Below, piece after piece: positions 48,444-57,211 of a stretch of DNA of 64,000 bases (the stretch's first letter is position 1; the number at the start of each line of letters is the position of its first letter). Source of the stretch: Salmonella bongori NCTC 12419 (GTDB lineage: Bacteria > Pseudomonadota > Gammaproteobacteria > Enterobacterales > Enterobacteriaceae); assembly GCF_000252995.1 (NCBI RefSeq), contig NC_015761.1, positions 248,001 to 312,000 on the forward strand, given 5' to 3'. The notes beneath the pieces are model-generated. The model searched no databases, was not told the origin of the DNA, and saw only the letters and a program-made list of their open reading frames with translations. The position numbers and the translations under genes are program-made.

Positions 48444-49499
48444 ATGCGCAAAATCATACATGTGGATATGGATTGTTTTTTTGCGGCGGTTGAAATGCGC
48501 GATAACCCGGCGTTACGCGATATTCCCATTGCCATTGGTGGGAGCCGCGAACGTAGAGGTGTTATCAGTACCGCTAACTATCCTGCGCGTCTGTTTGGCG
48601 TACGTAGCGCGATGCCGACGGGTATGGCGCTAAAGCTTTGCCCCCATCTCACTTTATTGCCGGGTCGTTTTGACGCGTATAAAGAGGCCTCGCAGCATGT
48701 TCGTGACATCTTTTCCCGCTACACATCACTGATTGAACCGCTCTCGCTGGATGAAGCCTGGCTGGATGTCACTGACAGCCCACACTGTTATGGCTCCGCG
48801 ACGCTAATCGCCAGGGAGATTCGCCAGACCATTTTCAATGAATTACAACTCACCGCTTCCGCTGGTGTTGCGCCGGTAAAATTTCTGGCGAAGATAGCCT
48901 CTGATCTGAATAAACCTAACGGGCAATATGTGATTACGCCTGACGATGTTCCCGATTTTCTTAAAACGTTGCCGCTGGTAAAAATTCCAGGCGTGGGGAA
49001 AGTTTCCGCCGCCAAACTGGAAAGTATGGGACTAAGAACCTGTGGGGATATTCAACAATGCGACCTGGCGATGCTCCTTAAGCGCTTCGGTAAGTTTGGC
49101 CGGATACTATGGGAACGTAGCCAGGGTATTGACGAACGTGATGTTAACAGTGAAAGACTACGTAAATCGGTGGGCGTTGAGCGCACTCTGGCGGAGGATA
49201 TTCATAAATGGTCAGACTGTGAGTCCATTATTGAACATCTGTATCCGGAGCTGGAACGACGTCTGGCCATGGTGAAGCCCGATTTACTCATTGCGCGACA
49301 GGGCGTGAAATTAAAATTTAATGATTTTCAGCAGACCACCCAGGAACATGTCTGGCCGCAATTAAATAAAGACGATTTAATTTCTACTGCCCGTAATACC
49401 TGGGACGAGCGTCGTGGCGAGCGCGGCGTGCGGCTGGTAGGGTTACACGTGACGCTGCTTGATCCACAAATAGAAAGGCAACTTTTGTTAGGAATTTAA
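48444..49499 (+). CDS. dinB: DinB, DNA polymerase IV
   Basis: DinB is the Y-family translesion polymerase that bypasses N2-dG adducts and is induced in the SOS response. The 351-residue product has the active-site Asp8 (HVDMDCFF), Asp103 and Glu104 (LSLDEAWLD), and the C-terminal clamp-binding tail QLLLGI. I chose MRKIIHVDM at 48444; an ATG-free upstream extension lacks support. In E. coli K-12 yafNOP follow dinB; here a terminator and pepD follow instead. Confidence 0.96.
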   Translation: MRKIIHVDMDCFFAAVEMRDNPALRDIPIAIGGSRERRGVISTANYPARLFGVRSAMPTGMALKLCPHLTLLPGRFDAYKEASQHVRDIFSRYTSLIEPLSLDEAWLDVTDSPHCYGSATLIAREIRQTIFNELQLTASAGVAPVKFLAKIASDLNKPNGQYVITPDDVPDFLKTLPLVKIPGVGKVSAAKLESMGLRTCGDIQQCDLAMLLKRFGKFGRILWERSQGIDERDVNSERLRKSVGVERTLAEDIHKWSDCESIIEHLYPELERRLAMVKPDLLIARQGVKLKFNDFQQTTQEHVWPQLNKDDLISTARNTWDERRGERGVRLVGLHVTLLDPQIERQLLLGI

Positions 49500-49612
49500 C
49501 CCCATTGATTCGCGCCGATCATAACAGTGGCTTTCCCGCACTGGCGGACAACGATATCAGTTGCGCCATGCCCTGTTAACAAACGGATATTTAGGGTGGA
49601 AACGTAAAAGCA

Positions 49613-49645
49613 TTGAACCCGGCATATGTTTATAGCCGGGTTCAA
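49613..49645. terminator. Hairpin between dinB and pepD
   Basis: A perfect 11-base stem TTGAACCCGGC / GCCGGGTTCAA with an 11-base loop lies between the converging genes. Read leftwards it is followed by AATGCTTTTACG, read rightwards by TTAAAC; it can end both transcripts. Confidence 0.75.
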
Positions 49646-49682
49646 TTAAACAATTCGCGCCTTTTCTGTGGCGCGGCTATGA

Positions 49683-51140
49683 TTATTTCTGCGGAATCGC
49701 TTTTAGCAGTTCGGTCAGCAACGTCCAATAGTGGCCGACGCTTTCGATGTGCACCTGTTCGTCCGGAGAGTGGGGCCCGGTGATGGTTGGCCCAATAGAG
49801 ACCATGTCCATATCCGGATAGGGTTTCTTAAACAAGCCGCATTCCAGACCCGCATGGATAATCTGGATATTCGGCGTTTTGTTAAACAGACGCTGATAGG
49901 TCTCCCGCACCAGATGCATCACCGGTGAGTTTGCATCCGGCTGCCAGCCAGGATAACTGCCTTTCGCTTCGGTTTTCGCGCCTGCCAGTTTGCCCAGTGA
50001 ATCAAGCATACTCACTACGTAATCTTTACCACTATCGATAAGAGAGCGAATCAGGCAGTGAATTTCGACATTAGCATCAGACATGGTGACCACGCCGACG
50101 TTCAACGACGTTTCCACCACGCCTTTCGCCACGTCTGAATTGCGGATTACGCCGTTTGGCGTAGCGTTCAGCAGGCGAATAAAGGTATCGCGTGACTGAG
50201 CGGTTAATGCCGCTTTATCATTACCGACGTCACCGAGTTGCAGTGTCAGATTTTTCTCTTTTTCCGCCAGTTCGTTTTTCAGGATCTCCTGATAAGTCTT
50301 CACCAGCGCTTTCAGTGTTTCGGTTTTATCTGCCGCCACGGCAACAGTAGCAAAAGCTTCGCGCGGAATTGCGTTACGCAGTGTGCCGCCGTTGAAATCA
50401 ATCAGACGCAGATCCAGTTCTTCTGCGTGCCCGGCAAGAAAACGCGCCAGTAGTTTGTTGGCGTTACCCAGACCGAGATGGATCTCACCGCCGGAATGGC
50501 CGCCTTTCAGGCCTTTCAGGGTCAGCTTAAAGCTCACAAATCCTGCAGGTACGGCTTCACGGGTTAACGCCAGGTTAGAGGTAAAATCGATACCGCCTGC
50601 GCAGCCCATATAGATCTCACCTTCTTCTTCAGAGTCGGTGTTGATCAGGATGTCGGCCTGCAACCAGCCGGACTGAAGGCCGAACGCGCCATCCATCCCG
50701 GCTTCTTCTGTCATCGTCAGCAGCACTTCCAGCGGGCCGTGTACGACACTGTCGTCAGCCAGTACCGCCAATGCGGAGGCCATCCCAATACCGTTGTCCG
50801 CGCCGAGCGTTGTACCTCGTGCTTTAACCCAGTCGCCATCAATATAAGGCTGGATAGGATCTTTAGTGAAGTCGTGAACGGTGTCATTATTTTTCTGCGG
50901 CACCATATCCAGATGCGCTTGTAAAACGACGGGTTTGCGGTTTTCCATACCTGCGGTAGCGGGTTTACGGATTAGGATATTACCCACCTGGTCGCGCTCT
51001 ACATGCAGACCTTTCTCGTTAGCCCAACCCACGATATGTTCAGCGAGTTGTTCTTCATGATAGGAGGGATGAGGAATAGAACAGATTTTGGCAAAAATAT
51101 CCCACAAAGGTTGTGGTGATAACTGAGACAGTTCAGACAC
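49683..51140 (-). CDS. pepD: PepD, aminoacyl-histidine dipeptidase (peptidase D)
   Basis: PepD is a cytosolic zinc dipeptidase of broad range, including carnosine-type Xaa-His. The 485-residue M20 family product has VLQAHLDMVPQ (metal His and catalytic Asp), GADNGIGMA (bridging Asp), TEEAGMDGAFG (Glu) and HAGLECGLF near the C-terminus. The start is GTG at 51140, behind AAGGAGAC; the frame is open eleven codons upstream but without a ribosome site. Confidence 0.95.
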   Translation of the reverse strand: MSELSQLSPQPLWDIFAKICSIPHPSYHEEQLAEHIVGWANEKGLHVERDQVGNILIRKPATAGMENRKPVVLQAHLDMVPQKNNDTVHDFTKDPIQPYIDGDWVKARGTTLGADNGIGMASALAVLADDSVVHGPLEVLLTMTEEAGMDGAFGLQSGWLQADILINTDSEEEGEIYMGCAGGIDFTSNLALTREAVPAGFVSFKLTLKGLKGGHSGGEIHLGLGNANKLLARFLAGHAEELDLRLIDFNGGTLRNAIPREAFATVAVAADKTETLKALVKTYQEILKNELAEKEKNLTLQLGDVGNDKAALTAQSRDTFIRLLNATPNGVIRNSDVAKGVVETSLNVGVVTMSDANVEIHCLIRSLIDSGKDYVVSMLDSLGKLAGAKTEAKGSYPGWQPDANSPVMHLVRETYQRLFNKTPNIQIIHAGLECGLFKKPYPDMDMVSIGPTITGPHSPDEQVHIESVGHYWTLLTELLKAIPQK

Positions 51141-51385
51141 GATAAGTCTCCTTGACGGTGTCCTGAAAAACATTCTTACAGGCCACAGGGTTAGCGGAAT
51201 TGTTAACTCTTACGAGATGCGGTTGAGAATACCACTTTCTCTGCCTGCGGCTAGTATAAAGCGTGCAAAAAGAGGCGTGGGTTCTGCTAAACACTGGTTT
51301 TTAGTGCGTCAGGTCTCTATAATCTCGCGCAATCTGGTTCACCCTCAATTTTTAAGCCGTAGATAAACAGGCTGGGACACTTCAC

Positions 51386-51844
51386 ATGAGCGAAAAATAC
51401 GTCGTCACCTGGGACATGTTGCAGATTCACGCACGCAAACTGGCGAGCCGCCTGATGCCTTCAGAACAATGGAAAGGCATTATTGCCGTAAGTCGTGGTG
51501 GCCTTGTACCGGGCGCATTACTGGCGCGTGAATTGGGCATTCGTCATGTCGATACCGTATGCATCTCCAGCTACGATCATGACAATCAGCGCGAGCTGAA
51601 AGTGCTGAAACGCGCAGAAGGTGACGGCGAAGGCTTTATCGTCATCGACGATCTGGTCGATACCGGCGGCACCGCAGTGGCGATTCGCGAAATGTATCCT
51701 AAAGCGCATTTCGTCACGATTTTCGCTAAACCGGCTGGCCGTCCACTGGTTGATGATTATGTTATTGATATTCCTCAGAACACCTGGATAGAACAGCCCT
51801 GGGATATGGGCGTGGTATTTGTACCGCCGATTTCAGGTCGTTAA
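51386..51844 (+). CDS. gpt: Gpt, xanthine-guanine phosphoribosyltransferase
   Basis: Gpt salvages xanthine, guanine and hypoxanthine by transfer to PRPP. The 152-residue product has the PRPP-binding signature VIDDLVDTGGTA (about residues 85-96) and the RGG loop near residue 37 (AVSRGGLVPG). A terminator follows its stop by 15 bases. Confidence 0.96.
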   Translation: MSEKYVVTWDMLQIHARKLASRLMPSEQWKGIIAVSRGGLVPGALLARELGIRHVDTVCISSYDHDNQRELKVLKRAEGDGEGFIVIDDLVDTGGTAVAIREMYPKAHFVTIFAKPAGRPLVDDYVIDIPQNTWIEQPWDMGVVFVPPISGR

Positions 51845-51858
51845 TCAGAACCTTTTCA

Positions 51859-51890
51859 CAGCGCCCGGCAATGCCGGGCGCTGTTTTATT
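51859..51890 (+). terminator. Terminator after gpt
   Basis: The stem CAGCGCCCGGC / GCCGGGCGCTG with a short loop is followed by TTTTATT, 15 bases past the gpt stop. Confidence 0.9.
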
Positions 51891-51932
51891 GGTTACAATA
51901 AGCCTCAATGAGTATCCAAGGAGGCTGCACGA

Positions 51933-53177
51933 ATGACACAGGCTAACCTCAGCGAAACCCTGTTCAAACCCCGCTTTAAACATACTGAAACGTCCACCAT
52001 CGTCCGCCGGTTCAATCGTGGGTCGCAGCCGCCCATGCAATCCGCGTTGGACGGTAAAAACGTCCCGCACTGGTATCGTATGATCAACCGCCTGATGTGG
52101 ATCTGGCGTGGCGTTGACCCGCGAGAAATCCTGGATGTGCAGGCGCGCATTGTGATGAGCGACGCGGAGCGAACGGATGATGATTTATACGATACGGTCA
52201 TCGGCTACCGGGGGGGGAACTGGATTTATGAATGGGCAAAGCAGGCGATGGACTGGCAGCAGAAAGCCAGCCAGGAACAGGACGCTATGCGCAGCGGACG
52301 CTACTGGCTTCATGCCTCAACGCTCTATAACATTGCCGCCTACCCCCATTTGAAGGGCGATGAGCTGGCGGAGCAGGCGCAGGCGCTGGCGAATCGCGCC
52401 TATGAAGAGGCCGCGCAGCGGTTGCCTGGCACGTTGCGTGAAATGGAATTTGCCGTTCCTGGCGGTTCGCCTGTCACCGCGTTTTTACATATGCCGAAAG
52501 GGGATGGTCCGTTTCCGACGGTGCTCATGTGCGGCGGTCTGGACGCCATGCAAACCGACTATTACACCCTGTATGAACGCTATTTCGCGCCGCGCGGTAT
52601 CGCGATGTTAACGCTTGATATGCCTTCGGTCGGATTTTCATCAAAATGGAAACTGACCCAGGAGTCCAGTTTGCTCCACCAGCATGTTTTAAAAGCGCTG
52701 CCCAATGTCCCCTGGATAGACCATACCCGCGTGGCGGCGTTTGGCTTTCGCTTTGGCGCCAATGTTGCGGTGCGTCTGGCCTATCTGGAAGCGCCGCGTT
52801 TGAAAGCGGTGGCTTGCCTGGGACCGGTGGTTCATGCGCTACTTAGCGATCCGCAACGACAGAGCACGGTGCCGGAGATGTATCTGGATGTGCTGGCCAG
52901 CCGTCTGGGTATGCATGATGCTTCGGATGAGGCGCTGCGTGTGGAGCTCAATCGCTATTCGTTGAAAGTACAGGGGCTACTGGGCAGACGTTGTCCTACG
53001 CCAATGCTTTCCGGCTTCTGGAAAAACGATCCTTTCAGCCCGGAAGAAGAGTCTCGCTTAATTACAACATCATCTTCAGACGGTAAGCTGATAGAGATCC
53101 CTTTTAACCCGGTGTACCGCAATTTTGACCACGCGCTGCAAGAAATTACCGACTGGATTAATCATAGATTGTGTTAA
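51933..53177 (+). CDS. frsA: FrsA, alpha/beta-hydrolase-fold protein
   Basis: FrsA (YafA) was described as a partner of unphosphorylated enzyme IIA-Glc that shifts respiration towards fermentation. The 414-residue product has an alpha/beta hydrolase domain in its C-terminal half (FPTVLMCGGLDAMQTDYY, then AAFGFRFGANVAVRLAYLEAP, where Phe-Arg-Phe replaces the usual nucleophile elbow Gly-x-Ser-x-Gly). The missing Ser argues against classical esterase activity. Start has AAGGAGG eight bases upstream. Confidence 0.93.
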   Translation: MTQANLSETLFKPRFKHTETSTIVRRFNRGSQPPMQSALDGKNVPHWYRMINRLMWIWRGVDPREILDVQARIVMSDAERTDDDLYDTVIGYRGGNWIYEWAKQAMDWQQKASQEQDAMRSGRYWLHASTLYNIAAYPHLKGDELAEQAQALANRAYEEAAQRLPGTLREMEFAVPGGSPVTAFLHMPKGDGPFPTVLMCGGLDAMQTDYYTLYERYFAPRGIAMLTLDMPSVGFSSKWKLTQESSLLHQHVLKALPNVPWIDHTRVAAFGFRFGANVAVRLAYLEAPRLKAVACLGPVVHALLSDPQRQSTVPEMYLDVLASRLGMHDASDEALRVELNRYSLKVQGLLGRRCPTPMLSGFWKNDPFSPEEESRLITTSSSDGKLIEIPFNPVYRNFDHALQEITDWINHRLC

Positions 53178-53234
53178 TAGATTGATAAATTCCATTGATT
53201 TGGTAAAACAGTTGCTTCATTAAAGGAGATCGCA

Positions 53235-53636
53235 ATGACGTTACCGAGTGGACACCCGAAAAGTAGATTGATCAAAAAATTTACCGCACTAGGCCCCTAT
53301 ATCCGGGAAGGGCAGTGTGAAGACAATCGTTTTTTTTTCGATTGCCTGGCAGTTTGCGTCAACGTGAAGCCAGCGCCTGAAAAGCGTGAGTTTTGGGGGT
53401 GGTGGATGGAGCTGGAAGCTCAGGAGAAGCGCTTTACTTATCGTTATCAATTTGGTCTGTTTGACAAAGAAGGTGACTGGAAGGCAGTGCCGATTAAAGA
53501 AACCGAAGTGGTAGAGCGGCTGGAGTATACCCTGCGCGAGTTTCATGAAAAGTTGCGCGACCTGCTGCTTTCTATGGAACTGGCGCTGGAGCCGTCTGAG
53601 GATTTTAACGATGAGCCGGTAAAACTGTCGGCATAG
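53235..53636 (+). CDS. crl: Crl, RpoS-binding holoenzyme assembly factor
   Basis: Crl binds sigma S and helps it capture core RNA polymerase, raising expression of curli and stationary-phase genes. The 133-residue product is the family length, with CVNVKPAPEKREFWGWWMELE and the Arg/Glu-rich C-terminal part. It is preceded by AAAGGAGAT. Its downstream neighbour in E. coli and Typhimurium is phoE, which is absent here. Confidence 0.95.
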   Translation: MTLPSGHPKSRLIKKFTALGPYIREGQCEDNRFFFDCLAVCVNVKPAPEKREFWGWWMELEAQEKRFTYRYQFGLFDKEGDWKAVPIKETEVVERLEYTLREFHEKLRDLLLSMELALEPSEDFNDEPVKLSA

Positions 53637-53648
53637 TCGTCCTACCTT

Positions 53649-53728
53649 GCCTGATGGCGTTACGCTTATCAGGCCTACACCAACACATTGTTGATTGGCC
53701 GGATAAGGCGTTTACGCCGCCATCCGGC
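53649..53728. repeat. Pair of REP palindromes (BIME) after crl
   Basis: Two opposite REP units: GCCTGATGGCGTTACGCTTATCAGGC (53649-53674 region) and GCCGGATAAGGCGTTTACGC ending CCATCCGGC (53698-53728). They lie 13 bases after the crl stop, at the expected site of phoE. Confidence 0.85.
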
Positions 53729-54074
53729 ACAACATGGCTAACCCATGCTTCAGTGTTATCGCCGCGTATCGCGGCGTTATAGACTTTATCCCTGAAGGTG
53801 AGCGGGAGAGAGATTGGCGGACTGATGACAAAATGGCTGCCGCCAAATTCATTTCCTTTCTGTTTTCAGTGCGTGCGGCCTGCAATAGAATATTAATGAC
53901 AACATGAAATAGTTTTTAAGGGTTGCAGTCACAACGTTGCCAATGTTCGTTGCTACACTTGCTGATCCCGCGCAACAAAATTTCACGCTATGCACACAGG
54001 TTGTTGGCAACCGGAGCCAGTCCTGCTAAAACGTTCATTTGGTATTTATTTCCTCTTTTTAACGGCAGAGAATC
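53729..54074 (+). other. Upstream region of proB; no gene
   Basis: These 346 bases hold the proBA promoter region. No open frame with a ribosome site is seen, and I find no trace of the PhoE barrel on the minus strand. A palindrome CCGCGTATCGCGG lies near 53761-53773. Confidence 0.55.
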
Positions 54075-55178
54075 ATGAGTGACAGCCAGACGCTGGTGGT
54101 AAAACTTGGTACCAGCGTGCTAACAGGCGGATCGCGCCGCCTGAACCGTGCCCATATCGTAGAACTTGTCCGCCAGTGCGCGCAGCTACACGCCGCGGGA
54201 CATCGCATTGTTATTGTTACTTCTGGCGCGATTGCCGCCGGACGTGAACACTTGGGCTACCCGGAACTTCCGGCCACGATCGCCTCTAAACAGCTTCTTG
54301 CGGCGGTAGGACAAAGCCGTCTGATTCAACTGTGGGAGCAGTTGTTTTCGATTTACGGTATCCACATTGGGCAGATGCTGCTGACACGTGCGGATATGGA
54401 AGACAGAGAACGTTTTCTGAACGCCCGCGATACGCTGCGTGCGTTACTGGATAACCATATTGTGCCGGTTATCAATGAAAATGATGCCGTTGCGACAGCG
54501 GAAATTAAAGTGGGCGATAACGATAACCTATCCGCGCTGGCGGCGATCCTGGCAGGAGCAGATAAACTGCTGCTGCTGACCGATCAGCAAGGATTATTTA
54601 CCGCCGATCCGCGTAGCAATCCGCTGGCGGAGCTTATCAAAGACGTATACGGCGTTGACGATGCGCTGCGCTCTATCGCTGGAGATAGCGTCTCCGGGCT
54701 GGGAACCGGCGGCATGGGCACTAAGCTTCAGGCGGCTGACGTCGCCTGCCGCGCGGGTATTGATACGATTATTGCCTCAGGCAGTAAGCCGGGCGTTATC
54801 GGTGATGTGATGGAGGGGATCTCCGTTGGCACCCGTTTTCATGCGCAAGCTTCGCCGCTGGAGAACCGCAAACGCTGGATCTTCGGTGCGCCGCCGGCAG
54901 GTGAAATTACGGTTGATGAAGGTGCGACTGCAGCAATGCTGGAACGCGGCAGCTCACTTTTGCCAAAAGGGATCAAAAGCGTGACAGGCAACTTCTCGCG
55001 TGGTGAAGTGATTCGCATCTGTAATCAGGAAGGGCGAGATATCGCTCACGGCGTCAGCCGCTATAACAGCGACGCTCTGCGGCGGATTGCCGGGCACCAT
55101 TCTCAACAAATCGATGCGATTCTGGGCTATGAATATGGTCCGGTCGCTGTCCATCGCGATGACATGATTACCCGATAA
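54075..55178 (+). CDS. proB: ProB, glutamate 5-kinase
   Basis: ProB phosphorylates glutamate to gamma-glutamyl phosphate, the first and proline-inhibited step of proline synthesis. The 367-residue product has an N-terminal amino acid kinase domain (KLGTSVLTGG, VTSGAIAAGREHLG, INENDAVATAE) and a C-terminal PUA domain (about 275-367). proA follows after 11 bases; the two enzymes pass the labile intermediate in a complex. Confidence 0.97.
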   Translation: MSDSQTLVVKLGTSVLTGGSRRLNRAHIVELVRQCAQLHAAGHRIVIVTSGAIAAGREHLGYPELPATIASKQLLAAVGQSRLIQLWEQLFSIYGIHIGQMLLTRADMEDRERFLNARDTLRALLDNHIVPVINENDAVATAEIKVGDNDNLSALAAILAGADKLLLLTDQQGLFTADPRSNPLAELIKDVYGVDDALRSIAGDSVSGLGTGGMGTKLQAADVACRAGIDTIIASGSKPGVIGDVMEGISVGTRFHAQASPLENRKRWIFGAPPAGEITVDEGATAAMLERGSSLLPKGIKSVTGNFSRGEVIRICNQEGRDIAHGVSRYNSDALRRIAGHHSQQIDAILGYEYGPVAVHRDDMITR

Positions 55179-55189
55179 GGAACAGGCAT

Positions 55190-56440
55190 ATGCTGGAACA
55201 AATGGGCATTGCTGCTAAAGCGGCGTCTTATAAGCTGGCGCTGCTCTCCAGCCGTGAAAAAAATAGCGTGCTGGAAAAAATCGCTGACGAACTGGAAGCG
55301 CAGGCCGAAACCATTCTTAGCGCCAACGCGCACGATGTTGCTCAGGCCCGTGAAAACGGTCTGAGTGAGGCGATGTTAGATCGTCTGGCGCTAACCCCTG
55401 CGCGCCTGAAAGCGATCGCCGACGATGTGCGGCAAGTGTGCCAACTGACCGATCCGGTGGGGCAGGTAATTGATGGCGGTCTGCTGGATAGCGGGCTGCG
55501 TCTGGAGCGCCGACGCGTTCCGCTGGGCGTGATTGGCGTTATCTATGAGGCGCGTCCTAATGTGACCGTCGATGTGGCCTCTTTGTGCCTGAAAACCGGT
55601 AATGCGGTGATTCTGCGCGGTGGGAAAGAGACGCACCGTACCAATGCCGCGACCGTTCGCGTAATTCAGAATGCATTAAAAGCCTGCGGTCTGCCGGAAG
55701 CGGCGATCCAGGCGATTGATAATCCGGATCGTTCGCTGGTCAATGAATTGCTGCGTATGGATAAGTACATCGATATGCTGATCCCGCGCGGTGGCGCAGG
55801 CCTGCACAAACTGTGTCGTGAGCAGTCGACAATCCCGGTGATCACCGGCGGGATAGGCGTATGCCATATTTTTGTTGATAGTAGCGCAGACATCTCCCCG
55901 GCACTGAAGATTATTGTCAACGCGAAAACTCAGCGTCCAGGCACCTGTAACACGGTGGAAACCTTGCTGGTACATCAGGATATCGCAGAACGCTTTTTGC
56001 CTGCGCTGAGCCTGCAGATGGCGGAGAGTGGCGTGACGTTGCATGGTGATGAGATTGTCATGCAGGTCATGAAAGGCCCGGCTAAATGCGTGCCGCTGAA
56101 GCCAGAAGAACTCGACAACGAATTCCTGTCTTTGGATCTGAACGTGGTCATTGTCATGAATATTGATGACGCCATTAGCCACATCCGCGAACACGGCACT
56201 CAGCACTCTGATGCAATTTTGACGCGTGATATGCATAATGCCGCGCGCTTCGTGAACGAAGTGGATTCTGCTGCGGTGTATGTCAATGCTTCTACCCGCT
56301 TTACTGATGGTGGGCAGTTTGGTCTGGGCGCAGAGGTGGCAGTCAGTACGCAGAAGTTACATGCCCGTGGCCCTATGGGGCTTGAAGCGCTCACCACCTA
56401 TAAGTGGATTGGCGTTGGTGATGATACGGTTCGTGCGTAA
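55190..56440 (+). CDS. proA: ProA, gamma-glutamyl phosphate reductase
   Basis: ProA reduces gamma-glutamyl phosphate with NADPH to glutamate-5-semialdehyde, which cyclises to the proline precursor. The 416-residue aldehyde-dehydrogenase-fold protein has the catalytic Cys in QRPGTCNTVETLL and the NADP-binding VILRGGKETHRTN segment. It ends the proBA operon and is followed by thrW, a common island insertion site. Confidence 0.97.
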   Translation: MLEQMGIAAKAASYKLALLSSREKNSVLEKIADELEAQAETILSANAHDVAQARENGLSEAMLDRLALTPARLKAIADDVRQVCQLTDPVGQVIDGGLLDSGLRLERRRVPLGVIGVIYEARPNVTVDVASLCLKTGNAVILRGGKETHRTNAATVRVIQNALKACGLPEAAIQAIDNPDRSLVNELLRMDKYIDMLIPRGGAGLHKLCREQSTIPVITGGIGVCHIFVDSSADISPALKIIVNAKTQRPGTCNTVETLLVHQDIAERFLPALSLQMAESGVTLHGDEIVMQVMKGPAKCVPLKPEELDNEFLSLDLNVVIVMNIDDAISHIREHGTQHSDAILTRDMHNAARFVNEVDSAAVYVNASTRFTDGGQFGLGAEVAVSTQKLHARGPMGLEALTTYKWIGVGDDTVRA

Positions 56441-56555
56441 TTAATAGCAGGCGGTGCAAAAATAGCCGGTTGAGTAGCAAGGCTATTGACGCGCCGCCCG
56501 GTTAGCTTTAACCTTCTTCCCCGTGATTCACTGACGTGAACATACCCTCCTCAGG

Positions 56556-56631
56556 GCCGATATAGCTCAGTTGGTAGAGCAGCGCATTCGTAATGCGAAG
56601 GTCGTAGGTTCGACTCCTATTATCGGCACCA
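56556..56631 (+). tRNA. thrW: tRNA-Thr (CGT anticodon), island attachment site
   Basis: A 76-base tRNA with encoded CCA; the anticodon loop TTCGTAA reads CGT for threonine, and GCCGATA pairs with TATCGGC. A TTGACG element at 56486-56491 with TAACCT 17 bases later is the probable promoter. Sequence downstream changes abruptly to AT-rich non-backbone DNA, so its 3' end is the left attachment site of the island. Confidence 0.96.
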
Positions 56632-57211
56632 TCTAAATCAATCACTTATGTACAACCTCATTTCTCAAAAACACCATTTTTTGCTCTCGGGTACACTCTC
56701 GGGTACACAACTAACAAAACATAAGCAGTATCCCACCTAACCCAAAGATGATTTCTTGTTTACCATGCGTCATGAGTTGGCCTACCATTTGATAGGCTGA
56801 ATACGTATTGGAAAGATTCTACATTCCATCATGTTAATGATTCCGTCTCAGAGCTATGTACTCACGTATCTTTTGTGAGCTTACGTACATAACGAATCTT
56901 GTATGGAGAATAACCATTAACCTACCGGTCCAGCAGTGATGTAGCAGCCGCACTGCTGAGCGTTGTATTACCGTATCCATACCCATCTATATTGTGGCTA
57001 TTTAGTGAAACTCTCTGAGTCTGTCTCAGCTTAGCACGAATGTTTCCTGTATCTGTCTACTGCGGGATTCAACCGCGTTAGGGCATTACCTTTGGCGATG
57101 TTCTTTGATATCTATCATTGAGATCTGTTCCGTAGTTGGTGAAAATGTTGAAGTGAAGATTCTTCATAGGTTAATTAATTGATTGATTTTAACAATCTAA
57201 TAGGTGAAGTA
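56632..57211. other. Left edge of thrW island, without integrase
   Basis: This 580-base stretch lies where elements at tRNA genes usually carry their integrase. I find no integrase or remnant in any frame. It starts with a tandem 12-base repeat (56684-56707) and otherwise shows AT-rich sequence with many stops. Short inverted repeats near 56850-56885 (ACTCACGTA and TACGT) are noted. It may be a deletion scar. Confidence 0.5.
56684..56707 (+). repeat. Tandem repeat CTCTCGGGTACA x2 next to thrW
   Basis: Two exact adjacent copies of a 12-base unit, followed by CAAC, begin 52 bases past thrW. Short direct repeats beside tRNA attachment sites can be integrase arm-binding or Xis sites; that role is inference. 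Confidence 0.6.

Noticed and set aside
56632..57211. Integrase remnant next to thrW
   Set aside because: No frame resembles a tyrosine recombinase and no catalytic R, H or Y context could be found.
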